DNA of 64,000 nt from Gracilaria gracilis (Eukaryota; Rhodophyta; Florideophyceae; Gracilariales; Gracilariaceae). The stretch spans positions 62,001 through 126,000 of the forward strand of contig JARGSG010000101.1 in assembly GCA_030374805.1 (NCBI GenBank), read 5' to 3'. Shown piece by piece: positions 52,512 through 64,000 of the stretch. A program made the position numbers and the translations under genes. The notes beneath the pieces are model-generated. The model was not told the origin of the DNA, made no database searches, and was given only the letters and a program-made list of their open reading frames with translations. Position 1 is the stretch's first letter; each line of letters starts with the position of its first letter.

Positions 52512-55034
52512 TTTTTTTTTCTCCTGGGAGTTTGTGAGTGCAAGCGGGTCCAGGGACGCAGTCGTACGAGACTAGTACCTTGCCGCGCCCTCCTGCAAAG
52601 TACGGTGGACTGAGGCCCTGTTCAATCAGGAATCTCCAGGTTATTGCAACCGGAGAGCCGAAGGAGTACTCGGGGAAACTTGGCGAACGCCAGCACCCAT
52701 TAGGGGAAGCCAGAGCGGTACAAGTAGAAGCGGAGCTTTGGTGCAAAAACCTGTGTGTCCACAGAGACACTCAAGACTGCACCATAGTGGCCCCGTTCGC
52801 TACGCAGTGACGGCCAAGTGGGAGCACTTGTGTCGGAGCGTCAAAAGCCCTGTGTTACGACTTTCAAAGGCGGCCCGGCTGCCACCGCCAAGCCTTAGGT
52901 TTGTGAAACCCTCTGGGTGTAGTACCCACTCCATAGACACGAAGGCAGTGGTACAGAGTTGACTGCTGTGGGGCTACCCCCAAAAAAACCTCATTTCAAA
53001 CATTTGAAAAATTTTAACGCCGAATCGGGTGGACCCTGCCAAATTTTTGTCGGAGGCGCCTTGAATCTGTAGAAAAGCGTTTTATCTTTCAAACGAGCTA
53101 CAGATCGTTTCCGGCAAGTAACTGGATTAGAAGTTACAAGCCTCCGGAGTTCATCGAAAAATCACCGTTTTTGACCCTTCTGGGGCACCGCCCTCAAACG
53201 ACCCCAAAAACGACCCCAGAAACGACGATTTCGCAAAAACGTCCAAAAGTTATAAGTATCTTGCAACGTGTCAAAGGCGCCGGCGGTGGGCACGTAATTC
53301 CAGTCATTTGAGACCACATTGGATCAAAGCTGGAAATTAACTTTATCGATGCTTAGCTATCCGAATTTTCTCGCATTGCATCTGGACCAGTGCGAAACGA
53401 GTACAAAGTAGTTTAAGTAAAGTTTAGCAGGTTTCGCGAGAAAAAGTCCAAAAAAGGCGCAAAAGTTTGAAAACATTGAAAACACAAAAAAACCGCAGAA
53501 CACGTGAAAAGTGCGTCAAGAAGCCATAAGAGCCATCAAAACAAAAGAAACGACAAAAAATTTTAGAAAATTATTCAAAAAAATTGAAAAATGACTTCCC
53601 GCGAAACCACGTCCTCTAATATGGAGAACCGTTTCAGCCCTTTTGGCTGACCCCGGGGAGACCATGGAAGGCATTCGCTTCCCACTTGATGGTAATCGCG
53701 AACCTGATTTCAAATCTTGGAAACCAGGTCTATCAAAGGCCATTCCGAAGAAAGTATCGCCGATCCCAGACCGCAATGGCCGTCAGCCTGTGCGCACCCC
53801 GGACGAGGCGAGGGCCACTTTTGGAGCGTACCGAACGCTCATCAAATGCCCAAACTGCCATTCTAAGAATTTATTTTCTCTAAATGGGAAATCAAAGTTT
53901 GGACCCACTGTGCGTTGCTCCGTCAAGGCTGCCATCGCTCTTTTGGTGTTCTGCGATTTCCTGAAATAGTTCGACTATTTCTAGCGCCGAGCAGCTCCAG
54001 GAGTGGCCCTCAGCCGTCGGTCGCATCCGCTCCTACGCCATCACCGCTTGCCGAGCACCCCATCAGCCACCCCAGCACACCCTCCATCGCACCGGTTGCA
54101 GTCGTACAGATACCAAAACCGCAATGGGAGTCAATTTCGAGGAGATGTCAGACACTCGAGGATCAAGTTGCTCGGCTCACCCAGCAGCTCCAATTTTCTC
54201 GCAATCCCGCCACGGTACCGCCACAGAAACAAAACCAACGTGATCTAGAAATTGAAGCACGGTCTGTCGAGACAGCCGTTAACAGACAGCCACTTGACAC
54301 GGCTCCACCCTGCACTGGACGAGCACAACCGCAGATAAACCCTGTCTCTGAAGCAAGGACTGGAAGAAATACTGATGTACAGACTTGGGCGCAGATTGCA
54401 AGAGAGGGGCAGCCTCGGTCATTGAACAAGTTACCACCTGAGTTTCTTACTCGAATGGCTAAGATGGCCTAGAACCTCAAGTATGGAGGATATGCTCCAC
54501 TACCGACATCTCAATCTCAGTCCCCAAAAAAGGAAGCGCAGTACTTCCGTTGCATACCGCGCGGCCCTTACCGCCCTCTCATGAGACACCTTTGAAGTAT
54601 ACTTCCAAGCCGTTGCGTCTTCGCTCTGTCCTTCATAGGGCGCTCGATATAGGAAATCGTGACTGAGTCAGACGTTGCTCACAAACTGGTTGCAGGGATG
54701 CGTGCAGACGGGTACACGCATATGGCTAGCTTCGCCACCACCTCGAATGCCATGTCATCGCGAGAGATGATGGGTACGGCCGAACGACGACAGAAGAATT
54801 TGGAGCAGGCGCTATATCGCTTACAGACTGCAGCAACTCGCATAAGGTCAACGTAGGCCAAGCAGAGATAAACGTCCAAAGTGAAGGTAACCCAGAAGTT
54901 GATACACAATAAGCAACCAGGTAGAGCAGCCAAGCAATCCAGACCAAAATGTGAACCCGACCACAAGACAGCATGAGAAGTTCGACCGTCAGTATCCCAA
55001 TGCAAGTCCGATGGTATTTAAGGAGACTCGTACT
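52512..55034 (+). mobile_element. LINE 5' part: 5'UTR and ORF1, broken
   Basis: Starts with nine T and ctcctgggag. Positions 52512 to about 53825 are nearly identical to 6246-7560; beyond that similarity drops sharply. ORF1 starts at the ATG at 53591 and has the same early frame change as the 7325 copy. It carries KCPNCHSKN, coiled-coil-like SISRRCQTLEDQVARLT, and a decayed YFR...RGPYRPLM block with several stops from 54472 onward. LINE homology ends near 55034, where unrelated older sequence begins; related ORF1 sequence reappears at 61413. Confidence 0.83.
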
Positions 55035-58000
55035 GTCGCTTCAAAAGGAAAGAAGAAATCGGGCCTTAGAATGCAGAAACGAAGGTGGTGCTAGGAGCAG
55101 AAATATGAGATGGTGTGTACTGAGTGGTGCTTTTCTACTAATGAAGATGGGAAGATCTATGCAGCCTAAGCACTAGTGTGGGGTCCGACGTCTCCTAACC
55201 AAATCTAAGAACCTCCATACCGGTTGGTCCGATGATGCTCCGATGCTCTATTCGCTAGCTGGCGACATGTAACTGACACTTGCTGTCGAGTCAAAACTCA
55301 CTCTTTTCCGATCTATAAAGTCGCTTGCTACTCAGTAGCGAGGTGCATGGAGGTGCCGGCACATTTCGCTTCTTCTGCATGAGCGGTTGCGTCGCAGAAG
55401 AAACAAGGGCAAGATAGGATGCCGTTAGCTCTGGTCTCAGAGTTGACGTTGCGCCCGTACTCGCGCTTACTGTCATCGATGTGAGAGTATCCGATGTCCG
55501 CAGAGTAGTAAAGGGTGGCAGTAGCGAGGTCCATTTGTTCCTGCGCTTTGCGTTCGGTGGGGCTTCTCGTATCGTGGTGGAGTAGATCGTTCACGAAGAT
55601 GGTCTCTATATTGCAGATTACCCGCAGTTCAACGGGATGCTTGGCCTTTCCGGACATCATGAGCTGGCACAGAGCACGGTAGGAGAGAGACTTCGTAAGA
55701 CCGCCCACGGGGTTAAATTCCGATCGTATGTATCCGCAATCGGATATGTCTTCTCGTTTGTAGGCTTCGCGCGTGGCACGTTCGTCGATCATTAGGCAGC
55801 ACTATTTCGTGTTCGTGCTTTTCGTGATGGTGTCGAAGTTGCTCCTCGAGCCCGTTATGATGCAGATCTTGACACTGCAGTTGAGGAGGGTTTCCAAGTC
55901 GTGCTTGATCATGAACTCGTGATCAAACGCATTTGCAAATGCGAATATCTCAGCAACCTACGAGGGAGCGGACTCAAGGCGGCTTTCGTAGGGAGAGAAC
56001 GCGACTATATTGCAACTGCCGTTCTTGTTTGCACGACCGATGATGTATCCCAGCTGCGAAGTCTAGTCATGATTATTGGCAAAGGCACCATCGCCATAGC
56101 AGCGAAAGTAGATTAAATCATGATCCAGGGGGTTGGGCCGTAGGAATAGCTGCGGTGTGTTCTAAAATTAATCGAGTGTCTTGTTCAGCTGAGGGATATG
56201 AGCCGGTTTAAATAGCTCCTCAGCTACCTGATCCAACTATGCAGTAGACCGTATTACATCTGGACAGGAATGGAATGTCCAGTTGCACTTAATTAATGTA
56301 AACTTGAAGAGCCTAAAATTGGCTTCGATAGGTGTAATAAGCAGGTTGCGGATCTGCGCGAATTGTTGCATGACAACTGATGACGGGAGATTGCGAATAT
56401 GTATTCCCGCGAAGGGAAAGTCGTCGACAACTGGAAGTTTCGTATCGAAGCACTGGTTGGGTTTGCCGACAATTCCGAAGAATCCGTTGTTTCCGGCTGG
56501 GAAGCAATCGTCGAAATACATGGAAATGAGGCCGAGTAACTTTTTAACTGCGGCAGAACGCCAAAGAAGGCCTGTTCTCCTGTTTTCGTCGTCATTTGCA
56601 GATCGTTCTGCACATAGCGGAGGAATGTAAATCGCCCGATATTCTCTGCTTCAGAGATTCCGTAAAGTGGTCGGATTAACTTCAGTAGTTTGTGCTGTAG
56701 CAGGTGGAGTTCAGCAGAAGGACGGAGGTAGACGTTGCTTGCCAGTTCGATGGGACTCGGAATGTATGCTTGTTCTGTATCGACCGAGCGGACCTGGAAG
56801 TCGATGCAAGCGCAAGAGAGAAGAGTAGTCTGATGGATTGAATGGCTACTGGTCTACTATCATGAACGATGACCTATTTCTTTTTGTCCATGTAGCCCTG
56901 GGCGATCATTATAGCTTTGTATATCGGTTTGTCTGCTTCGGCATCTTTGATGGTGAGTAACCAGCGCGTGACAAGTATGTTGGGTGGTATGCCTAATTCT
57001 GGCATTCCATGTCGACACCTTGCCGCTTGATAAATTTCTATAGTTTCCTTTCCTTTAGTCCATCAATTTCCTTCTTCCTGGCGCTATTCCAGACGCGTCA
57101 ACGCTCACGTGGATCGCCAGTTGGCAACATAGCGGTAAAGTAAATGCGTGCGGGGAATGTGTATGAATGAGTATCGGGTGTTGTGAACTGCCGAAATTGG
57201 CTCATGGACTGGTGGATTAGATGAATGTCCGAGAAGGCGACATTCGGGATGCACTGTGCAACGTTACATGAAGCGTCCTTGCCATTCCAATTGATGAACA
57301 TTTGCTTATCGTTCACTTCTAGGACCTTGAAAAGAACGTGAAGGCGTTCAGTGTCCTCTCTGTAGACACGAACGAAGTATCCTGGTTCATACACGTAAGT
57401 TGGGGCTTCGAAAGTTAGGGCGCGGAAGGCTTGCTAGATGCGCATTTGTGCGACAATGGTCGCGTACTCCTGGAGGGATGTTTCCGGTGCTTTAAATCGT
57501 TCCCGGTTAGTAGTTACCGATGATTTGATTTGGAGAAAGTGGCGGAGTATGCCGAATACTTACAGTGATGGAACGAGTTCGTCGGATCCCATGGTATCGT
57601 TAATGGCTTTGATAGCCAATCGAAGTCTGATTGTCCTGTTTAGAGTAGGGTAGTCGACCGTGACCTTGTGATTCACATTTCTTAGCAGGGTGTGATAACG
57701 TTCAACTATTCCAAAGCTGTTGTGCGATTGGGTACTGCCGTAAATTAGGTCGATGCCTAACTCATATTCATTGGCTTGCCATTACTTGGATACGAAGGCC
57801 GATCCCCTATCCCAGCGCTATCTGTTGAGAGCGCCAATATATATAGTTATCCGGCATGCGATGAAGGCCTGCCCAATGGCCTCGGAGGACTCGCTCGGTA
57901 GAAACACGACTTTCGAAAACCCTGTATTCATATCTAAAACGTTAAGGACCGGATGTTTCCTCCGCTGGTCTTGAAAATACATCAGATCTCTGTATACTTC

Positions 58001-61000
58001 ATTGTTGAAGACTAGACCGGCTTTGAATCGCAGTGGTCGATGCCGAAAAGTTTGGTATGTGAGAAATGCTTGCGATATCTCGTCCATCAATTTGCGGGTA
58101 TCTCTCGAGAGTCACCGAGTTTTAGATCGCTGTAGCACATTGAAAAGCTTCTGAGCTGATGGTTCGTGGAAATTTAGATGCATCTTACTTAGATCAGACA
58201 CGGTAAAAGGGCGGTAGGATACGACCAAAATTGTTTGCGCCTTTCTTGGTTGCTATTTGTAGAAGAGATGACCATTGAGTTCCGTAAGACGGACTACCCA
58301 GTATTCTTTCTTGCCTGACAGCAATTTTTCAGCCACGTCCAGGATTATAGAGTGCCTGTTTCTTAGATCGTAGCTAAAGAGAAATGAAATTGGCGCATCT
58401 ACAACGTCAATTGAAACGATGATGGGCTTGTCTGTTGGCGTTGGCATGTTGAGAGTAATAAGCCCAAGGGTGGACTGAATTCCGTCGTCGAAACGAAAGA
58501 AATCTGAGTTCTGACTGAGCTGCAATGTCTCATTCTGATTCTCGACGTATTTTGTGCGTCTTGGAGGCTAATGACAGATTTGGGTGCTCCCGAATCGATG
58601 CACGTGCCGAAGAATGGTTTTCCACGGGGATATGATTGAGCGAAATATAACTCAAAGTTCCCGGGTATGCGTGGGAGGTCCAGTTCCCTTCGGTTTGGCG
58701 GACCACATATGAATTTGGTGAACGCTAGGTGGTCGCTACATCTGGTTTGGTTTCGCCAGAATCAACAGCGCTGCTGCCTGGCTTTGCTGGTTCAGTTGAA
58801 TTGACCGCTTGAGGGTGTTATACCGTTGGTTGCGGGTGATAAATGGGTGTTACTTCGTTAATAGGTGCATAGATCGTGTACAAAGGGGATGATACAAATT
58901 CATTCAGGTCATTCAGTTGTCGCCTATTTTGGTAGATGGGTCGGAGATTCAAATTTCCTTCTAAAAATTCGAATTACTGATATTCACTGCGTGTGCATTG
59001 GTGCTTTTATTAATTAAATTGATGCAAATAATTTCACGGGAAGTCGCATTTGTGATCGACGGCAGTTGAGAGCCATTGGCTGTGCTTTCGAGTAGTTTCT
59101 CGATACGATCCAAGTCCTTGTTGTTGGTTCATTGATGGCGTCAACATTGAAGATATCGTGGTCTCTTTCCGTTGAATCGTCCCGGTCTGTGTCGTAAGAT
59201 AAATTCGTGGAGCGTACCAGGGTTTGAAGACGTTGGTAGTTGGCTTCATTGTCACCCCCCTTTTTGGATTTTGCGAACAGTGTATCGACCGACCTTTTTC
59301 TGCGATGTTTCTGCGGACAGTTTCATTTCCAGTGTCTCGGATTGCCGTTAATGAAACATCATTTGTTTCGTTGTGTGCTTCAGGCGAGGCGTCGCTTATT
59401 TTTGTATGGTCCGTCGAAGCGGGATTGGACTGGTTTGCCATAATGCGGGTGGTCGTAGAGTGTTTCTGGGGTTGTCTCTATGTTGTCAGTCAGGTCTAAA
59501 GTATTTTTCTGCTTCTTTAAGCAAATAAAACGCTTCTGGATTTTATTTGTGAGTGCGCGACACAGAAGGCTGTACGTTTTGAAGTTTTGGGTGGGTCCTT
59601 CGTTGTCTGATCTTGCCAATTTGTGGTCGCTCACGGAATTGAGAAGCGTTTGGCACTTGTATATGTCGGTTTGAAGGGCCTGAAAAATGTGTCTGATCTT
59701 TGAGTTAATCGCTTGGAGCATTAAGCGGAAGGCTTCATCCATATGGAGATTGCCGTCAAAGAAGTTTGAAATTGTAATCGCTCTTAATTCATCAAAAACT
59801 GGGGTATGTTGCGTTTGGTCGTAGAATTTTTCTTCCATGAGTTGTTTGGCTTAAGAGTAACTTTTTCATCTTGCCTGTACTTCATAGCGAAATAAGTCCC
59901 TCGCGTCATCATCTAGCGCACTTGGCATTAGCATGAGTGCGTCATTTTCAGTTCCCAGCTGCTGGGTGATTACAACATATTTATAGTCACGAATGAAATT
60001 CACCCAGGATTGATCGGGGCTGCCGGTAAACATCTTGGTTTTGAATACTTTCATCAAGGACTCAGTCGCTCTCTGGATTTGCTTCACAGTGCTTCATCGG
60101 GTGAAAGGCTATTTTGGTGGCAGTTTGCGGAGTTGCGAAGGCTGTCTCTGATGTGGTTGACTGCTGATTGATTATCGCCACTGTGCTCAATGCATCTATG
60201 TGGTAGGGCCGGCGGCTGATCAATTGACTTGTTGGCGCGATCAGGGACAGTTGTTCTTCGTACAGCATTGGATTTGTTGTTCATTTTACATCTCTGTGCG
60301 CAGGTAAAGCTCTCTCTGTGTGGGCCTAGGTTGGCAGAGTGCTGGGGGTTCCGGTTTTGATTGAGTGCATGCTGTGGGATTAGGATCTCTGTTGTTGACT
60401 ATATGCTGGATGTTCCCGTATATTGGGCTGATGGCGTCCATAGTTGGACATAAGGGTTGGTTGTTGCCAAAAAAGACCTGAGTTGTGGCGTCTCATGGCA
60501 TATTGGTTATTTGAGGGGTAGTAATTGGTGCTTGGCGTGGACTTTTGCGCTGTAGGTTGCCTAAGATCGGTGATCTGGGCTTGGGAATGCTGTTACATTG
60601 TCCGCGTTCTGGCATCATAATTGTGCGTGAATGTCATCATTTCAGCGCCTTGCTGATTTGAGATTGACTCTAGGCAGTTGGTCAAAGCGCTTATTGCAGC
60701 CAAGATTGTTTTACTTGGCTGCATCGTTGAATGCAAATGCGCAGTAGGGTAGTGCGCAAATATCATTGAAGTGGTGACCGATTCCGGAGCTCCGTGCACT
60801 TGGGGGGCAGGGTCGCCGTGGTACCGAAATTAGTAACGGGCTAAACTTTGCTGTGATCTGTGACGACATTCAGGTTGGGTACTGCAAATATTGGAAGGGG
60901 GCGAACATTTGGGGCTTGTGCAACATGTGCAAAGGCAGTGTTCAAATTCGGAGCAGGCGCGGCATAAGTGGGTTCCGGGCCGTGCGGCTCTGCAATGGCG

Positions 61001-61412
61001 GCGTGTTGCACGATGGATAGTGCTGCTGAGCTGTGTAAAGCATTAATGTCCCCAATACGGTTGTTGATCGGAGCGGCGTTGGGAATGTGAGTAATATCTT
61101 GGTGAAGGGGTCCATTTGTGATTACTCCGGTGTAGTGTATTCACTGGAATTATCCTGTGGGCCATCGCTGGTCATTTGTCGATTATCTGGCGGGTGATCG
61201 GTCTGGTTCGTAACAATTTCTTTTATAATGTGTAGGTTTTCAGCATACGGTGCTTCATTCCAGAGGAGCTTTGTGATAGGTAGAGGATTGTTGCTACCTT
61301 TTTCGACTTTTATCTTGTTTTCTCCAAGCTTCAAGAGACTCTCTAGCTATATGGCGGTGCGAAAGTAGTAACGGAGAAAGACCTGCGTTTATACGTTGTA
61401 AGAAAACGTCAG
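55035..61412 (-). mobile_element. Old decayed copia-order LTR element F
   Basis: On the minus strand the fossil shows, from right to left: capsid-like gag (FTGSPDQSWVNFIRDYKYVV, DDDARDLFRYEVQ, about 60087-59866; more gag 59838-59034), a protease motif (CIDSGAPKSVIS, about 58590), integrase core (PVLNVLDMNTGFSKVVFL, about 57950), a possible integrase C-terminal region (57394-57098), reverse transcriptase (SMYFDDCFPAGN, about 56520), and RNase H (GYIRSEFNPVGGLTKSLSYR, about 55720). Integrase before RT is copia order. It is broken in very many places and much older than A, B and C. LTRs were not found, so the ends given are simply where LINE sequence stops and restarts. Positions 60800-61412 and 55035-55320 hold no recognised domain. 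Confidence 0.65.
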
Positions 61413-61940
61413 GTGCTGTTCGGCGTACTAATCGGACGATCGGCGGCAATACTGGGCCTGGGACGAATTTCCACTTTGTTTCAGAGGAAGCAGGAGCACC
61501 AGAATCTCCACAGCCTATGAGCATTTCAAATGGCTCTTAACAGCCAATTTCACCAGAATACGAGCCGAACCCTCGACAGTTATCCCACGTCATCGAAACT
61601 GAATCACAATTGCAATGGTCGGAGTTGTCCACCGGAATTCGAAAAAGTGCCCTTTCGATGTCTGGGAGAAACAATGCAGCTCATAACACAAAAAATAACG
61701 TGCCAAAACTTCCAAAATTCGCACACCACACCGCTGCAATCACTGCAAGTACAGGAGCAGTGATTGCCGATCCGAGAGATATCACTATGGAAGAGGCCCA
61801 AACGAGCCCATTTGAACCGCTACAGACTTCTAATGAGAGTCTGTCATCGGATTGGAACCACGATGGCGCTCCCACTTATGACCACGAAATGCGTAGTCCG
61901 AACAGATTGGTACGAAATGGGGTCTCCGTGAGCATTAATA
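61413..61940 (+). mobile_element. LINE ORF1 C-terminal fragment
   Basis: Plus-strand similarity to the ORF1 C-terminal third (FHFVSEEAGAPESPQPMSI-like near 61465, then SGRNNAAHNTKNNVPKLPKF, ITASTGAVIADPRDITMEEA, NRLVRNGVSVSINI at the end). It is more diverged than the copy at 32629-39006 and broken. With 52512-55034 it may be one LINE split by element F, with about 170 bp of ORF1 missing between the parts. Confidence 0.75.
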
Positions 61941-62425
61941 TTTTTTCAATCAATTGCAATTTTATTGATGACGACTGGGATCAACGAACCAAAAGGCATG
62001 GCATGGTCATCGCTTCCGAGCATGGATATGCAAATGGGACTTTTTGCTGGGGGCTTCATCAGAGTTGACGCCGACGTTTCAGCGGGCATTCCAGTCGCCA
62101 GCCAGCAACGTCGGACAACGGATCAAAGACTCGAATCGCTCCACGGGTCCTTTTATGTCCTCATCTGAAGCGCTCGGACTAAGATATACTCCTCTCACGT
62201 TGAGATCTGGACGAACTCTCAGTGCCCGGATTTGGTACGCCGTGGTGCCGTACTTGCCCACGACCTTCGAACAGAAGCGTTGATGATGGAATATTGTGAT
62301 CCCACCTTTCGGCCCTGGACTCCCTTACTCCGCTTCCAGCGCCACACTCACATGTGGCAATGCCAACGACACCTCATCGGGGGGACTTTGCCATTTTTCC
62401 ATAACGCATAGAAATTCTAATCCTT
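61941..62425. mobile_element. LINE mosaic: tail, plus-strand and minus-strand endonuclease pieces
   Basis: 61941-61965 is a LINE 3' tail (six T, caatcaattgcaattttatt) reduced to about 25 bp. 61966-62073 is a plus-strand endonuclease piece (DDDWDQRTKRHG). 62078-62415 is a minus-strand endonuclease piece (LNVRGVYLSPSASDEDI and neighbours). No piece is long enough to encode a working domain. The boundaries suggest repeated rearrangement rather than single insertions. Confidence 0.65.
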
Positions 62426-62922
62426 AGTCCGAGCGCTTCAGATGAGGACATAAACGGATTCCTGGAGCGATTGAAGTCTTTGATCCGTTGTCCGACGTTA
62501 TTGGCTGGCGAATGGAATGCCCGCCATGGCGACTGGGATCCACGAACAAACAGGCATTGTCTTCGCCTTCGAGCGTGGATTCGCAAATGGGACCTTTTGC
62601 CGAGGGCTCCATCCGAGTTGACGCCAACGTTTTGCACCCCAAATGGTTCGAGTGTAGTGGATTTCTTCATCTCGAAGCGAGTGTCTGTTCGAAATGTAGC
62701 AACAGCAAGTGGATCGTGGGATGCAATCTCGGATCACAACATGGTTGTTGCAGACATTGACTGGATGACAACTCAATTCTCACCACGAAAACCGAAGATT
62801 TTGAGGGCGCAACTCAAATGCGTGGACAAAATCGAAGACGCTCAGACGTATTACAAAGCCAATCTGCCTAATGTGGCTTCAAGTTTTGACCACGCAACCT
62901 CAAAAGAGGATCTGGAGGATGC
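62426..62922 (+). mobile_element. LINE ORF2 endonuclease fragment
   Basis: Plus-strand endonuclease from SPSASDEDINGFLERLKSL to KEDLEDA (GEWNARHGDWDPRTNRH; SDHNMVVADIDW). It is almost identical to 49015-49511 and ends at the same base, where a minus-strand LINE 3' end begins in both places. Confidence 0.82.
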
Positions 62923-63740
62923 TTTTTTTCAATCAATTGCAAATGTTATTTAAAGTGTTCACAATGTCCCATTCAGAGCAGCAAGGTAACACTTTCAAGA
63001 TGTAAACTAACTTGGTCAATTACAAACCAACGCAATCATTCTTACTACTTATAGCACAGATTTACAACTCATCTTCTTCCAGTACCTCTAGTATTTTGGT
63101 CGCCTCCCGCCTCTCTCCAGGTGACCAATCTTCCATTCCAAGTAGTACCATTACATTTCCGTACTTCCAGTTTTCGTGTCCAAGTACATCACGTGCCTTC
63201 ACTGGGCTCGCTGGGAATTCATGAAAGTACCATCGGATACCTATCATTCGCTGCGAAGCATTGCGCAACCGAAGAACAGGTGGGGTTTTTCCATTTCCCG
63301 CGCACGAAATTTTGCGAACGCGTCTTGCCGAGGCAAATTTCCAATCCACACACCGTATCATTTCTATACCCGTTTTACACCCCTTATCAATTTCAGCTCG
63401 CATTGCCGAAATTGAAAGATGCACATTATACAGCGACAGCTGCCGACATGCCCGGTTCACCATTAACTGTCGCGATCTGTGTTCTAAATCAAAGTTCAAT
63501 GCCATTTCAAGACATGATTGATAGTGCCGTAGACGTTTGAAGGCGAGCATAATTCGGCGCAGAGCCGCAGACTCTAAACGACAAAGTGCACCCATCATCG
63601 GTACCCGATATGTTCCAAACCGAGATGCCATTTTTCCGAGAATCTGTTTGAAGAATGTTGCTTCAAGCTTCATTATTGCAATTTACGAATCTGGCGAGAG
63701 CAGTAGAAGATCCAATGCATATTCGTAAATCGACCTCCAT
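62923..63740 (-). mobile_element. LINE 3' end: ORF2 C-terminal region
   Basis: T-run at 62923, then the 3'UTR and the ORF2 C-terminus read on minus (ILGKMASRFGTYRVPMMGAL, MIGIRWYFHEFPASPVKARD, ending ILEVLEEDEL). The first about 150 bp are nearly identical to 49512-49660; beyond that it is more diverged from every other copy. It is truncated near 63740. Confidence 0.82.
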
Positions 63741-64000
63741 AATGCCGTGTACAAACTGTAGTGCAATAGAATCAGCCCATATTGGGTACGCATAGTAGCA
63801 TAGTAGTAGTTTAGTGTGCACAAGGTGCCCCTCAGGGCGTCCCCGTGCAGGGCTCATGCACTGTGTTGTGCCAGTCCTCAGGGACCCCCTTTGCAGGTAG
63901 ATTGTTTATTATTTTTCAACATGTGGCCGCTGTCCCCGGAGACGCACTTAAGCACCTCCCGTTGGGCACAGCTGACCGTGGTAAACCTCAAACACCCCCT
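63741..64000. other. Unassigned end of window
   Basis: No supported feature. LINE homology fades near 63740. The rest has G/C-rich runs (gtgcccctcagggcgtcccc, cagggacccc) and no recognisable frame. Confidence 0.3.

Noticed and set aside
1-64000. Bacterial operon signals, ribosome binding sites and rho-independent terminators
   Set aside because: The content is wholly eukaryotic retroelements; such signals would be meaningless here.

Overview
This window is eukaryotic and is almost entirely a nest of retrotransposons. Two kinds dominate: Ty1/copia-type LTR elements (order gag, protease, integrase, reverse transcriptase, RNase H, with a half-tRNA-iMet primer site) and an APE-endonuclease LINE family with two ORFs. 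I see no intact host gene, rRNA, tRNA or CRISPR array. The host cannot be named from the sequence. A protist, alga or oomycete-like genome would fit, but this is a guess.

Layout. Positions 1-2570 hold old, poorly recognised material: a plus-strand remnant resembling the C-terminal end of a transposase-like DUF7869 protein, an unrecognised broken minus-strand coding region, and a GC-rich stretch. Positions 2571-9195 are LINE pieces, including a head-to-head copy that looks like a twin-primed inversion. Positions 9196-20053 are the remains of a non-coding LTR element (called D here). It was interrupted by a short LINE tail, by a young whole-looking copia element (A, 10684-17141, TSD accgg) and by an inverted solo LTR of family C (17197-17910, TSD gcttg). 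Positions 20054-24183 are a scrambled zone of LTR-A and LTR-D pieces, a copia coding fragment and a 5'-truncated LINE, bounded by a 488-bp inverted duplication.

Positions 24184-43643 are tandem family-C copia elements sharing one LTR. The main copy was hit by an inverted solo LTR-C (27670-28383, TSD ccaag) and by element B (30026-41244, TSD cctaa). Element B in turn contains a full-length LINE (32629-39006). Positions 43644-45605 are the 5' end of another B-like element on the minus strand. Positions 45606-55034 are LINEs on both strands, 55035-61412 an old decayed copia-order element (F), and 61413-63740 a LINE mosaic.

How the parts work together. The copia families A, B, C and D share U3 sequence blocks, the same primer site, a structured 5' leader and inverted repeats around the polypurine tract, although their LTRs differ. 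D keeps these cis signals and has no coding sequence, which is what a non-autonomous element mobilised by a relative would look like. The most unusual object is in D: at 17941-18648 an array of about 14 units with a period near 52 bp. Each unit is a short hairpin whose loop sequence is conserved while its two stem arms change together. Further covarying stems bracket the polypurine tracts and occur in the leaders.
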